From NCBI GenBank assembly GCA_002786065.1, contig NHNY01000006.1, positions 124,001 to 188,000 of the forward strand: a stretch of 64,000 bases of DNA, written 5' to 3'. Numbering within the stretch: position 1 is the stretch's first letter; the number at the start of each line of letters is the position of its first letter. Shown in pieces: positions 34,406 through 43,821 of this stretch. Under the pieces are notes generated by a model. It was not told where the DNA came from, ran no database searches, and worked only from the letters and a program-made list of their open reading frames with translations. Origin of the DNA: Microcyclospora pomicola (lineage: Eukaryota > Ascomycota > Dothideomycetes > Capnodiales). The position numbers were made by a program, and so were the translations under genes.

Positions 34406-34990
34406 CAACCGAGGAAAACTGGCCTAGACGATCCTCCAGAAGTGTCGGGTACATCTCACGGCTAGCGAGGCTAACATACCTTACCCTACGTTATCACATG
34501 ATCGTTCACCCTTTACCTGAATCTGAGGTAAGCTATGCTTTGTCCCAAGCAATCAGCAAGCCTGAGCGTTGTGTCTGAGACGATTTCAGAGTGGGAGGAT
34601 ACTGTGCTGTGAGTGGGGATCCATGTATGTTCCATTTGCGTTTGTGTGAGCAGGTGCTGCAGGGAACATGGTAAGCGACCACCAAATCAGCTGCAAATCG
34701 AGAGACACGCAAAGCATGAGTGAGAGGAGATGGAAAGAATTACAAGAGCTGTTATCGTTCAAGAGTTTCCATAGTACCTAGGTATCTAATGCAGGAGGGC
34801 AAATGGAAAGCAACAGAGGCCTTCAGGGAAATAACACGCTAGAATACACGTCGTGAATCGGACTGTTGCAACCTCACTCCTCAACCTCCATGTAAAGGTG
34901 AGTGTATCGATGTGGTGCAGTGTCAATTACTTTTCATGAATCATGTCCATGATGATGGACTGCTGGATTCGGCATCAAAAGTGCGACTGC

Positions 34991-35900
34991 CTAGTCCATA
35001 ATGCCGGCCTTGCCGTCACGGTCGGCGTCAACCTTGGGGTTGACCTTGTCCATCATGGAGGGCTTTCCCTCCTTCTCAGCGCCGTGGGTGTGGCTGGAGT
35101 GCTCGGATCCAAGGGCACCACCGACGGAGCGGGGCTCACCCTGGAAGCCGTCGTAGCGCTCCTCCCGGCCGGTCAAGACACCACCCTGTTGCTTGAAGTC
35201 GTTCATGGAAACGGCGGGCAGAGCAGAGGTGGCGTGGTGCTGGGCGGCGTTGTGATGAACCTCGTGGATTGGTACGGTGGTGTGCACAACGTGAGGCTCG
35301 ATGGTCTGCTTGTTGACGACGGGCTGGTGATGGCATTAGTATACTGTGGCAATGTCATGACATAATCGAGAGGGATTTACCTGGATGGTCTCGTGGACGT
35401 GGTGGTGCACGTGCTCGCCAGCGACGACTGGTGACATGGAGCTGGTCGACGCGCCCTTAACGCGCTCAGATGCATCACTGAACTGAGCCTGCTCGGTGGC
35501 CAGACGTTGCTTCACATCCTCCTCGCTGCCGTGCTCGAATGAGCGGTGCTCGACAGGGACGACGTTGTGGTGATGGGTCTCGGGGAGGACCTCGCTGTCC
35601 TGCACGGGCTGGACGGAGGTGTGGTAGTGGTCTTGGTGGACCTCCTTGTCGAGGGCGGTCTGAACGGCAAGTCAGTACATTGAAAGGGGTGCGAGGTATG
35701 AAGTGAATTGACGATGCTGATGCTGAAGGTGGAAGCATGAGTCATTGCACAATAGCGGCTCAACTGACCTGAACGTTCTCGTGCTGGGTGCGCTCGACGG
35801 TCTCATGGGTGACGGCCGGGGCGACCTTCTCGTGGACGGTGGTGTCGTGCTGGCCCGACTTGGCCATGAAGTCCTTGACGGCTGCCTTTGCTGCGTTCAT
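34991..35900 (-). CDS. His-rich 'allergen'-type protein with HHxxH repeats
   Basis: Three exons (35900-35769, 35659-35381, 35323-34991) give 247 residues, all joined in phase 0 with introns of 109 and 57 bp. It carries VAPAVTHETVERTQHENVQ near residue 27-45, HQDHYHTSVQPVQ, EHVHHHVHETIQPVV and VVHTTVPIHEVHHNAAQHH, so His-rich segments recur every 40-60 residues. The C-terminus ends DKVNPKVDADRDGKAGIMD, a short D-rich motif. No signal peptide or membrane segment is visible. Fungal homologues are often labelled 'allergen' without known function. Metal binding by the His clusters, or a stress role, would be inference. A second gene with the same APAVTHETVE motif lies divergently 1.8 kb away. Confidence 0.8.
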
Positions 35901-37712
35901 GATTACGATGGGTGTTTGGGGGGTGGGTTGGTGAGTGTTGTTAGGTGGAAAGTGGTGTGATGGTTGTGTTGGAAAATGTGTTGATGTAGATGGAGGGGAA
36001 TGATAGATAGAGGGGCAGGAAGCAGAACTTATAACAGCCACACGGCGACTATGTGACATGTGCACCTCCCCCCCGACCATCACGACCTGACGCCATTGCA
36101 GGTGTCCAAGCTCAGGGACGATTCGCGCGTCATGGCCTGGTTTCATCATTAGCAGGCCAACCTGACGATACAGTACCAACTCGGAGCTGCCATCGCCCCA
36201 CCTGGGTCCGGCAGTATTATTGCCAGACACCGAGCAGCACCCATTCGCCACCACGCCCCAATCTGCTGGGATGCTGCTCCACCGCATACGCCATGCGGCG
36301 TCGGCGGCAACCCAGCAGCCCATCGGGGACAGCGACAGGCGACACCTCGCTGCCCAGCCGCGCACTCCATTCCGTCATGCCGATGCAGGTCGTGGCCCAG
36401 ATGCAGCGAGGGATCCGCCGGTGAACGCGCATATGTCATCCCACATATGAATCGGGAACCATTGATTAGTATTCGCACAAGTTGACTCGATGCACCAAGA
36501 GCTGTGTGGTCTTGGCGGGATCCATTGATGATGGAAGGCCGATCAATGGACGAATAATTATTTCCAGCTTTCCCACGGCCATGGATGAAAGCCAGAGGCT
36601 AGAGACACTAAAGTGACGCACTATGATGTGACGCACAACCGATTGCACAAAGAAGCAAGGCAGACAAGGCGCTGATCCGCGGGAGACATGGTATTGGTAG
36701 CTATTGCGTGCCATCATCGACGAAATCAGAAGTCTACAGTAAACACTGAGGTCCCGACGTCGACGTACTAGACTGCAGGCCCGCGGGCTGGTGGACGCGA
36801 GAAGAGGTTCGGATCGCCAGTAGTCGCGCTCGATTGGCTCGCGTCAGTAAGCGTCACTTAGCTGGATGTCACTATTGTGGGGAGCACCAGCAGACCGAGC
36901 TCCACAATGACATGGGGTGAGACGGGAAACAAGAAGCAAGAAAAGCTGGCCAGAAGCACGCAGAAAGCTGGTTGGCGCTCTGGACTCCTCGAACGGACGA
37001 CAACGGTCGATCATCGTGATCACTTCCACTCTACTGTACCGTATCAGTCGTCCGCTTGTAACGTTCAAGCTATCGTTTTCCCCAATACTGTTGCGGTCAA
37101 TACTGTATCCGTTGTGTTGCGTTCATCCGGCTGCTGTCATTGTGTCTCGGCCTTTGCTATCGGCGTCGCCAACTCACGGCGAGTTGAAATCGCGTCTCGG
37201 CCGGTCCGAAGTGAAGCCTCACTGCACACGCTTGCTGCTGCTATAGAAGACCTTCGATACGTCATATTCAGACACCGAGACCCCACAAATTGTCGAGATC
37301 TGGATCGTTTTTTATGCTTCTACCGCGCCACGTGCATGACCTCCCGCCGGCTCGCAGTAGCGCCCGCCCTTCGCCACAAGCCACCTGCCCACGACATCAC
37401 CTCACCTGCAGATGCAGTCCATGCGTTCTAGGTCTGCAGGTCGTGACGTACCGCCGTTGCTATGTCCAGGAGAGCTACAGGCACCTACAACAGTCCAGCA
37501 TCACTATTGCCTTTGGCCCGATGCAACCCCAGAGACCAATCTTTTTTTTCGAGCTCAAACTTGCTATCGTCACATCCACTTTTCGTTGAGCGGTGATCGT
37601 CCTGGCAGGTCTGCACGTTCCGTTGCGATCGACGATAACTTGTCTCGCGGCCGGCGACGAGCGAGCAAAACTTTTCGATTAGGCCGTCTAATCAATTGCT
37701 TTCACACATCAA
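35901..37712. promoter_or_regulatory. Divergent intergenic region between the two His-rich paralogs
   Basis: 1.8 kb between the start codons. Several ORFs of up to 200 codons overlap on both strands but look like composition artefacts. No RNA gene or mobile element was seen. It should contain both promoters. Confidence 0.5.
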
Positions 37713-39304
37713 ATGGCAGGCCGGAGCCCGCGGAGCCGTCTGCAGAAGCTGTTTCATCGACATCCCGACTCTGAAACTGGCGACGAAGACCCATCCGACC
37801 CATCCTCCCCTCCGCGCTCACCGACTTCCTCCCGCGATCATCAGCGGACTCGTTCCCGGAGCGCGTCCTTGCGCGAGACCATCGTCAACAAAGGTGCGCA
37901 AATTTGCGTCGATCCATCCGCTTACGGCCTGCCGAGTAAACTGACCATTGAACTCATTCAGCGCGCTCAGCTTCCAAAGCTAGATCTGGTCGGACATCGA
38001 TCGACCAGTCTGCCCCCAATGGAGCCAAGATAGCAGCAGCCAAAGCCTCGGGTAATGCTCCGCCAGTACCCAAGGCGACAGCATCGAATGATCTCTCTCA
38101 GGACTTCAGCCGTATGAGCGTTGATCAGCCTCAGCACACAGGACTATCTGCTGGGACATCAGCTGATGGGAGCCGGAAAGATGCGCCACCAACGCGTCCG
38201 CGCCGCTCTGACGACATTCCCGCCGCACAAAACGGCCAATCCCCGGGTGACATGCTCCGCACTCACGAGACTCGCGCAGGCGTCAACTCAAACGCTGGTC
38301 CCCAAACAACCTCGAATGGAGGCGAAATGATCTCTTCCATCCGTCAAGTGTCGGAGTTTGATAATCCCCAGCTTTCGCGGAAGCCAGACGTCGAAGACCT
38401 GCGGCAGGGACGAATGGATCGCGGATCTGCTGCTCCTGCTGGGTCCAAGGATCTTCGCCGGTTGAGCTCGGATCAGCTGCTCCAGAATTACAGTCGACCA
38501 GGTGCGGACAAGGCTTTGCCAATTCCTCCCGATGAGTTTGATCCTGCCCTGATTGCAAGATACGAGCAACAGGAGGAGGCGACCAAGGTGGAAAGCGCTC
38601 TTGGGCTTGAGCGTGGGTATATGGTCAAGGACTCGCCCATCCCAGTAAGCCTGAAGGGCGTGGTCGACCTCAACAACACCGTGGATACCACCGTGTACGA
38701 ACGCTGGGCTCCAGCTGTAACGCACGAGACGGTTGAGGAGAGGACGCATGAGATCCGGCAGGAAGTCATCACGCGCGAGATCCACACTCACCACTACTAC
38801 CATCGCGTCCTACCCATCATCGACATCGAAGTGCTGCCTGCCCGCCATTTCGTCCCCATGGAAGGTGGATACGCTGAAATCGCAGAAGAAGAGGTGCCAG
38901 GTCGCGCCGGCAAGAACGCGCAGTGGATGATTGCAGAAATGGTCTCGAAGATGATGCCCAAGGGCCAGACCTCGAGCATGCCCCGGCAGTTCACTGCTCG
39001 CAAGTTCCAAGGCACTGAGGGCGATTACAAGGAATACGTCACACCAGAGGGCACCAAGCGGACGGAGACAACATGGATCTACCCGCCGGAGCTCGAGACG
39101 GGCGGTCAGCGGACTGGACAGACCATTCCGTTCTACTTCGACGCCGCGGACCCCACGCAACACGGCATGCGGGCTAAGTTGCCTGGCGGCCAGGTCATTG
39201 GCGTGTCGCCTCTCCTCGCTCAGAAGCGCCGTCAGCAACTGGAGGCTTCACAAGCACTGCCCAACGGTGGTAGCAGCGGCACATCTATCGGTCTTGCACA
39301 CTAG
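37713..39304 (+). CDS. Uncharacterised protein with APAVTHETVE/His-rich motif (paralog of the neighbouring gene)
   Basis: Two exons are inferred: 37713-37893 and 37971-39304 (504 residues). The 77-bp intron has a GTGCGC donor, an AAACTGAC branch region and a CTCAG acceptor, and it restores the frame between MAGRSPRSRLQKLFHRHPDS...ETIVNK and ASKARSGRTSIDQSAPNG. The N-terminal half is Ser/Pro/Arg-rich and looks disordered. The core at about residues 325-400 holds TTVYERWAPAVTHETVEE, ITREIHTHHYYHRVLPIIDIEVLPARHF and FVPMEGGYAEIAEEEVPG. This APAVTHETVE/HxHHYxHRVLPI block matches the shorter gene at 34991-35900. It reads as an intracellular protein of unknown function. Confidence 0.8.
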
Positions 39305-39732
39305 GCACGCTTCTGATCATCTGCACCCCATTGCAATCGATGCGAGCGTCATCAGCCAGTATGTAACTTCTGAGCGCTTGTTGTGGGCGTGTCACACAAA
39401 AAAAAGCTGCGGTTTGCATTTCGGCGAAGAGAGTTTTGTTCAAGTTGTTTGGTCAGATGAGGTTTGCGGGTCAGAGCGATTTAGTTCAACGGTGGACTCT
39501 ACTGTACTATATCCTACGGTATTTAATGTATATACATGTATATGTATGCAGAGTGTAACAGTACGATGAAATCAGCGCTCACAGCTCACATGCACCTACA
39601 CGTATCTCGTCCACTAGATGGTCCGTGCACACGTCGCCTCAGGCTCCAACAGCTGTAGAGCACATCCGTTTCAACACCAGATGCGTGTAACAAGTTCCAT
39701 CCGCAAATGTAATTTTGCCGTAAGAATGTTCC
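39305..39732. other. Intergenic, 428 bp
   Basis: Contains an alternating AT stretch with palindromic feel (TATATACATGTATATGTATG near 39528-39549) and the promoter of the HET-domain gene. No coding signal. Confidence 0.5.
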
Positions 39733-42186
39733 ATGACGCTGTATCAATACTCGCCCCTGGCTCCCGATGAAATCCGTCTCTTGGAGCTGCAAGCCCGCAG
39801 CGCTTCCTCCCCGGAGCAGGAACTGCACGGCGTGATCCACGTCTTCCGCCTGCCGGAGGACGATGAGCCCAGCGTCTCACATGAAGTCAACATCACGCGT
39901 GAAGGCGGGCTCCCCGTGGCGAAGGCGCCCGCCTACTCCGCGCTGTCGTACACCTGGGGCACGACGCGGCAAAGCCACCAAATCAACATCCTGTACGAGG
40001 GGCAGTTATGTCGGCATGCGATCAAGCAGAACCTGCACGAGGCTCTGAGCCGGCTGCGGCAGGAGATCGCGCCGGCCGCCACGCTGTACGTCTGGGCGGA
40101 CGCGATCTGCATCAACCAGGACGACAACCAGGAGAAGTCCCGCCAGATCCAGAAGATGGCGCAGATCTACAACCGCGCGCAGAGCGTGGCGGTGTACCTG
40201 GGCCCCGGCGACGAGGACAGCCGGCGCGCGATCGAGTTCGTCGAGCGCCTGTTGCGTCTGGACGACTTCGATCCGCTGACGCAGGACCCTGGGACCCCGG
40301 CCGACTGGGCCTGTCTGCACCACCTGATGCAGAAGCCGTGGTTCAGTCGCCGCTGGATCGTGCAGGAGATTGCGCTGGCGCGCAGCGCCACGCTGTTCTG
40401 CGGCGACCAGGCCGTGTCGTGGCAGGACTTCAGCGCCGCCACCGCCCTGTTCGCCGCGCGCCATCGGGACCTGCGGCATTTGTTCCAGAGCTCCAAGGAG
40501 TACCACAACCACCCGAATTACCTGGGCGAGGTGGATGCGCTCGGGGCCAAGTTGTTGGTGGAGATCACGACGAACCTGTTCCGGAAAAACGATGAGGGCG
40601 TCGTGCTCGAGCGGCTGCTTTCGCTCGAGGCGCTCATCTCGACGTTGACCTTGTTCGAGGCGGGTTCGGCGCATGACACGATCTATGCTGTGCTCTGGCT
40701 CGCTCATGATGCCGAGCCTGATGCTCGGTATTCGGCTGCGCTGTCGTTTGATCCCCTGGTCCGTACGCCGACACAGTCGCCAGAGATCGACATGGAGCCG
40801 TCGCAGTTCGATGAGACACAGCGATCGCAGTTCTGGTTCTCCGGACCGCGCACAATGTCGCCCTCGACACAGCAGGACTTCAACCTGGACATGAAATCGC
40901 CGGTGCTGCCCCCGCGTAAGGACGCGTTCCTGAAACCGCCAGTGCGAATGCCAGCGCGGTCAGCCTCGGACGTCAGCAAGATGATCGCCGAGACCCACTT
41001 CCAAACTCGTCCGCATGCCATTGAGGTCGACTACGACTCGGACGTGTATGATGTGTACAAGCAGTTTCTCGAGTTCGCCATGGGCCGATCACGATTCCTT
41101 GATGTGCTCTGTAATCCGTGGGCGCCCGAGCCGCAACGTGGGCAGCCGGCGCTGCCCACGTGGATCCCACAACTGTCGAGTGCACCGTTCGAGAAGAAAC
41201 CCGGTCAGAACTCTTACAGCCGCGTCCGAGCAGATCCACTGGTGGGGACGCCAGGTCTGGGTCCAAGGACGTACAATGCCAGCGGCAAGACCAAGATGTA
41301 CCCGCCCAAGGGATTCATCCAAGACCGGACTCTTATCGTGACGGGGTTCGTGCTCGACGCGATTCGTGTCAGAAAGAGTGCGGCGGTCGAAGGCATCATC
41401 CCTTCTGGCTGGCTGGATCTTGTGGACTACCACGGCTCACCCGATCCGGTCCCTGATCGTTTCTGGAGAACACTGGTCGCCGATCGAGGACCTGGTGGCA
41501 CGAAATACCCACCAGCGTACTTCCCGCTGGCCTGCAAATGGGTCTGCGAGCAACGCTCCCGCCGCGGCAACATCAACACGACCGAGCTCCTGACGCACGG
41601 CAAGTGCCCGTCCATCGTCACCGAGTTCCTCCGCCGCGTGCAATGCGTCATCTGGGATCGCATGCTCGTCCTGACCGAAGGCCGGAAAGGCTCCAAAAAG
41701 CTCCTGGCCCTGGTCCCCGCCGAGGCTGAAGAGGGCGACCTGATCTGCATCCTCTACGGTTGCTCCGTACCCGTCATCCTGCGCCGGCAGCGGAAACGCA
41801 AGGCCGACAGCGACGCGCTGCAGCCCAATGCCGCAGCGACCAGCGCCCACCGACGCCCGCACATCTCGCTCTCGCGCGCGTCCTCGTCGACCGCGCCCAC
41901 GTCCGACAACACCCAGTCCACCACGGACCAGTCGACCGCCCCATCCCTCGACCCGCCATCGCAGCGTATCGACACCGCGTACGCGAGTCACGGCGTCCGT
42001 CGGAGTCTGCACGTTGATACCCACGCAGACAGCGAGAACACCATGCCTTCTCTGGCCATCTCGCTCGACAGCCCGTATCGGTACCAGTTCGTCGGCGAGT
42101 GCTATGTGCGCGGCATGATGGAGGGCGAGGCGTTTAAACATCAGCAGGATCATGGGAATAAGTTGAGGGCGTTTCATGTTATATGA
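39733..42186 (+). CDS. HET-domain heterokaryon incompatibility protein
   Basis: Single exon, 817 residues, ATG at 39733. The HET domain spans about residues 68-215: YSALSYTWGTTRQSHQINIL (with the SYTWG signature), LYVWADAICINQDDNQEKSRQIQKM, AQIYNRAQSVAVYLGP and WFSRRWIVQEIALAR. A middle region with Pro/Ser-rich linkers follows, then a DVYKQFLEFAMG segment as in many HET proteins, and the C-terminus returns to VGECYVRGMMEGEAF, a typical end motif. HET-domain proteins trigger cell death on fusion of unlike hyphae; many genomes carry dozens. The first 500 codons are notably G/C-rich at third positions. Whether it is a functional het locus cannot be told. Confidence 0.93.
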   Translation: MTLYQYSPLAPDEIRLLELQARSASSPEQELHGVIHVFRLPEDDEPSVSHEVNITREGGLPVAKAPAYSALSYTWGTTRQSHQINILYEGQLCRHAIKQNLHEALSRLRQEIAPAATLYVWADAICINQDDNQEKSRQIQKMAQIYNRAQSVAVYLGPGDEDSRRAIEFVERLLRLDDFDPLTQDPGTPADWACLHHLMQKPWFSRRWIVQEIALARSATLFCGDQAVSWQDFSAATALFAARHRDLRHLFQSSKEYHNHPNYLGEVDALGAKLLVEITTNLFRKNDEGVVLERLLSLEALISTLTLFEAGSAHDTIYAVLWLAHDAEPDARYSAALSFDPLVRTPTQSPEIDMEPSQFDETQRSQFWFSGPRTMSPSTQQDFNLDMKSPVLPPRKDAFLKPPVRMPARSASDVSKMIAETHFQTRPHAIEVDYDSDVYDVYKQFLEFAMGRSRFLDVLCNPWAPEPQRGQPALPTWIPQLSSAPFEKKPGQNSYSRVRADPLVGTPGLGPRTYNASGKTKMYPPKGFIQDRTLIVTGFVLDAIRVRKSAAVEGIIPSGWLDLVDYHGSPDPVPDRFWRTLVADRGPGGTKYPPAYFPLACKWVCEQRSRRGNINTTELLTHGKCPSIVTEFLRRVQCVIWDRMLVLTEGRKGSKKLLALVPAEAEEGDLICILYGCSVPVILRRQRKRKADSDALQPNAAATSAHRRPHISLSRASSSTAPTSDNTQSTTDQSTAPSLDPPSQRIDTAYASHGVRRSLHVDTHADSENTMPSLAISLDSPYRYQFVGECYVRGMMEGEAFKHQQDHGNKLRAFHVI

Positions 42187-42333
42187 CGTCTTGTTGAAGG
42201 ATGTAGCAATCTATGACAGGGTTTCATGATGATGCGTCTACGAGCGACGTCTCCCCTGAGAATTCATGAGGCGAGATGCTGCGGGGACATGTTTCGACAT
42301 CATTGGGATAGAAGGTTTGGGATGTACATATAT

Positions 42334-43410
42334 TCATGACGGCTGTAAGATGATGTTATCTATCAACCTCACGGCGACTTTGTCCTCCCCGAGCCCGAGG
42401 ATCTCTCCCTCGCGAGTCGCGGCTAGAGGCAACATTTTGATGGCTCCGCTTAGTATCGCCCCTTTCGCGGGATCCACGACTTCCACCTCCTCGAGCGTCT
42501 CTGGGTCCGCAAGCGAGATGTAATCGACCTCGAACGGCGCGCGCTCCATCTCAGCACGCCCATCTTGCTCCATGCTCGCCACATTCGTCACGTCCCATGC
42601 CGCCGCCAATATCTCCGCTCGACCCCTCTTGCCAGCCGCATACCCCTCCTCCGCCGCGCGCAGCGTCCTATACAGCACGATCCCCGCCCTCCGCCGCCTC
42701 TCCCCCAGATATACATTCCGGCTACTCATCGCCAACCCGTCCTCCTCGCGCCTGGTCGCGCCCACACGCACTTCGGTATCGAGGTGGAAGTCCTTCACCA
42801 TGCGGCGGATGATGACCGTCTGCTGCACGTCCTTCTGCCCGAAGTAGACGCGCTCCGGCGCCACGATGCTGAACAGCTTCATGCACACGGTCGCGACGCC
42901 GCGGAAGAAGACCGGCCGGCTGGAGCCCTCGAGCACGCTCGCCAGCGGCGTGATGGTCACGAACGACCCGGCGCCCGGCAGGCTCGAGTCCGGCGGCAGC
43001 GTCGGGTACATGGTGGGTGTGGTCGGGGCGAAGACGGCGCTGATGCGGCCGTGGCCTGGTGCGGACGCGAGCTCGGCGTCGAGCTGGGTGAGCTGCGCCA
43101 TGTCGCTGGCCCAGGTCTTGGGGTAGCTGTCGAGATCCTCGGTCAGCCCGAATTGCGTCGGGTTGACGTAGATCGAGACGAAGACGTCGCTGTTCTCCGC
43201 GGCCGCTTGGCGGGCGAGTGAGAGGTGGCCGGCGTGTAGGGCGCCCATGGTCGGCACGAGACCGACGCTGCGGCTCTGCAGGAGCAGATCCCGCCGGTGG
43301 GCGCGGAGGGCGGGGACGTCGCGGAAGACATGGATGCAGCGTCTTGAAAGATACGGGTTGATCATTCGTCTGGCGAGTAGCCTCGAACATGTTGTAAAAG
43401 TGCTTGACAT
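42334..43410 (-). CDS. PAN6: Pantothenate synthetase (pantoate-beta-alanine ligase)
   Basis: Single exon, 358 residues. The ATG at 43410 is the first real one in frame; upstream codons are non-ATG. The enzyme joins pantoate and beta-alanine with ATP to form pantothenate, the precursor of coenzyme A. Diagnostic motifs appear in order: VPTMGALHAGHLSLA (HxGH-type nucleotide site, ~50-65), VFVSIYVNPTQFG (~75-88), the VATVCMKLFSIVAPERVYFGQKD block (~170-195, ATP/pantoate binding) and GLAMSSRNVYL (KMSKS-like loop, ~226). A second possible start is the Met in MINPYLSRRCIHVF. The first ~30 residues could serve as a mitochondrial or peroxisomal leader, but this is uncertain. It shares a 411-bp promoter with DBP7. 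Confidence 0.95.
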   Translation of the reverse strand: MSSTFTTCSRLLARRMINPYLSRRCIHVFRDVPALRAHRRDLLLQSRSVGLVPTMGALHAGHLSLARQAAAENSDVFVSIYVNPTQFGLTEDLDSYPKTWASDMAQLTQLDAELASAPGHGRISAVFAPTTPTMYPTLPPDSSLPGAGSFVTITPLASVLEGSSRPVFFRGVATVCMKLFSIVAPERVYFGQKDVQQTVIIRRMVKDFHLDTEVRVGATRREEDGLAMSSRNVYLGERRRRAGIVLYRTLRAAEEGYAAGKRGRAEILAAAWDVTNVASMEQDGRAEMERAPFEVDYISLADPETLEEVEVVDPAKGAILSGAIKMLPLAATREGEILGLGEDKVAVRLIDNIILQPS

Positions 43411-43821
43411 TGCGGTAGTTTCAAGGATAGGTAGTGCTACTTTCAAGGCGGTTCCTCCCAAGTCGTGATGTGGAAGTAGAAGCGAACGCTCGAACTCTTA
43501 CTCGCCTTGGTCGCAGCGTAGGTGGCCATGTCGAGTCAGACGAGACATTGTTACTCTCTTTACGCTGCAGTCTTGAGCATTCGCGGATGCCGGGAAGCTC
43601 GAAGTTGCAGTGCCTTTGGGATCACGTGAAACTACGTCAAATGGCTGTGCGCGCAACGGTCCGGAAGTGTGTTTCGACGCAACGGACCGTTCATGCAGGT
43701 CGAGTGGGGCGGGATGAACTTTTTGGAACTGGCTGCTGCGACGGGAAGAAATGTTAAGGATAGACTGATTCTTTTGTTTCCATGCAAGTTCAAATTACCT
43801 TTACTTACACTAGCGGGAATA
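43411..43821. promoter_or_regulatory. Divergent promoter, PAN6 / DBP7
   Basis: 411 bp between two ATGs. The frame of DBP7 stays open upstream to 43669, but the conserved start of the protein is at 43822. Confidence 0.55.

Larger units (their letters stand above)
33813..34990. other. Intergenic, 1.18 kb, with simple repeats
   Basis: Both flanking genes end here (convergent). A CCAG/GCCA tetranucleotide run lies at 34241-34263 and an AAAAT-type run with degenerate AAAGT/CAAGT copies at about 34362-34405. A C/T-rich strip spans about 34005-34220. ORFs across it are low-complexity and not supported. Confidence 0.6.

Noticed and set aside
35760-36365. 201-codon minus-strand ORF covering the first exon of the His-rich gene
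   Set aside because: Only its last 44 codons (from ATG 35900) match the conserved start; the upstream part is open frame in the promoter.
40006-42177. Several long ORFs on both strands inside the HET-domain gene
   Set aside because: High GC removes stop codons in other frames; only the 817-residue frame has a recognised domain.
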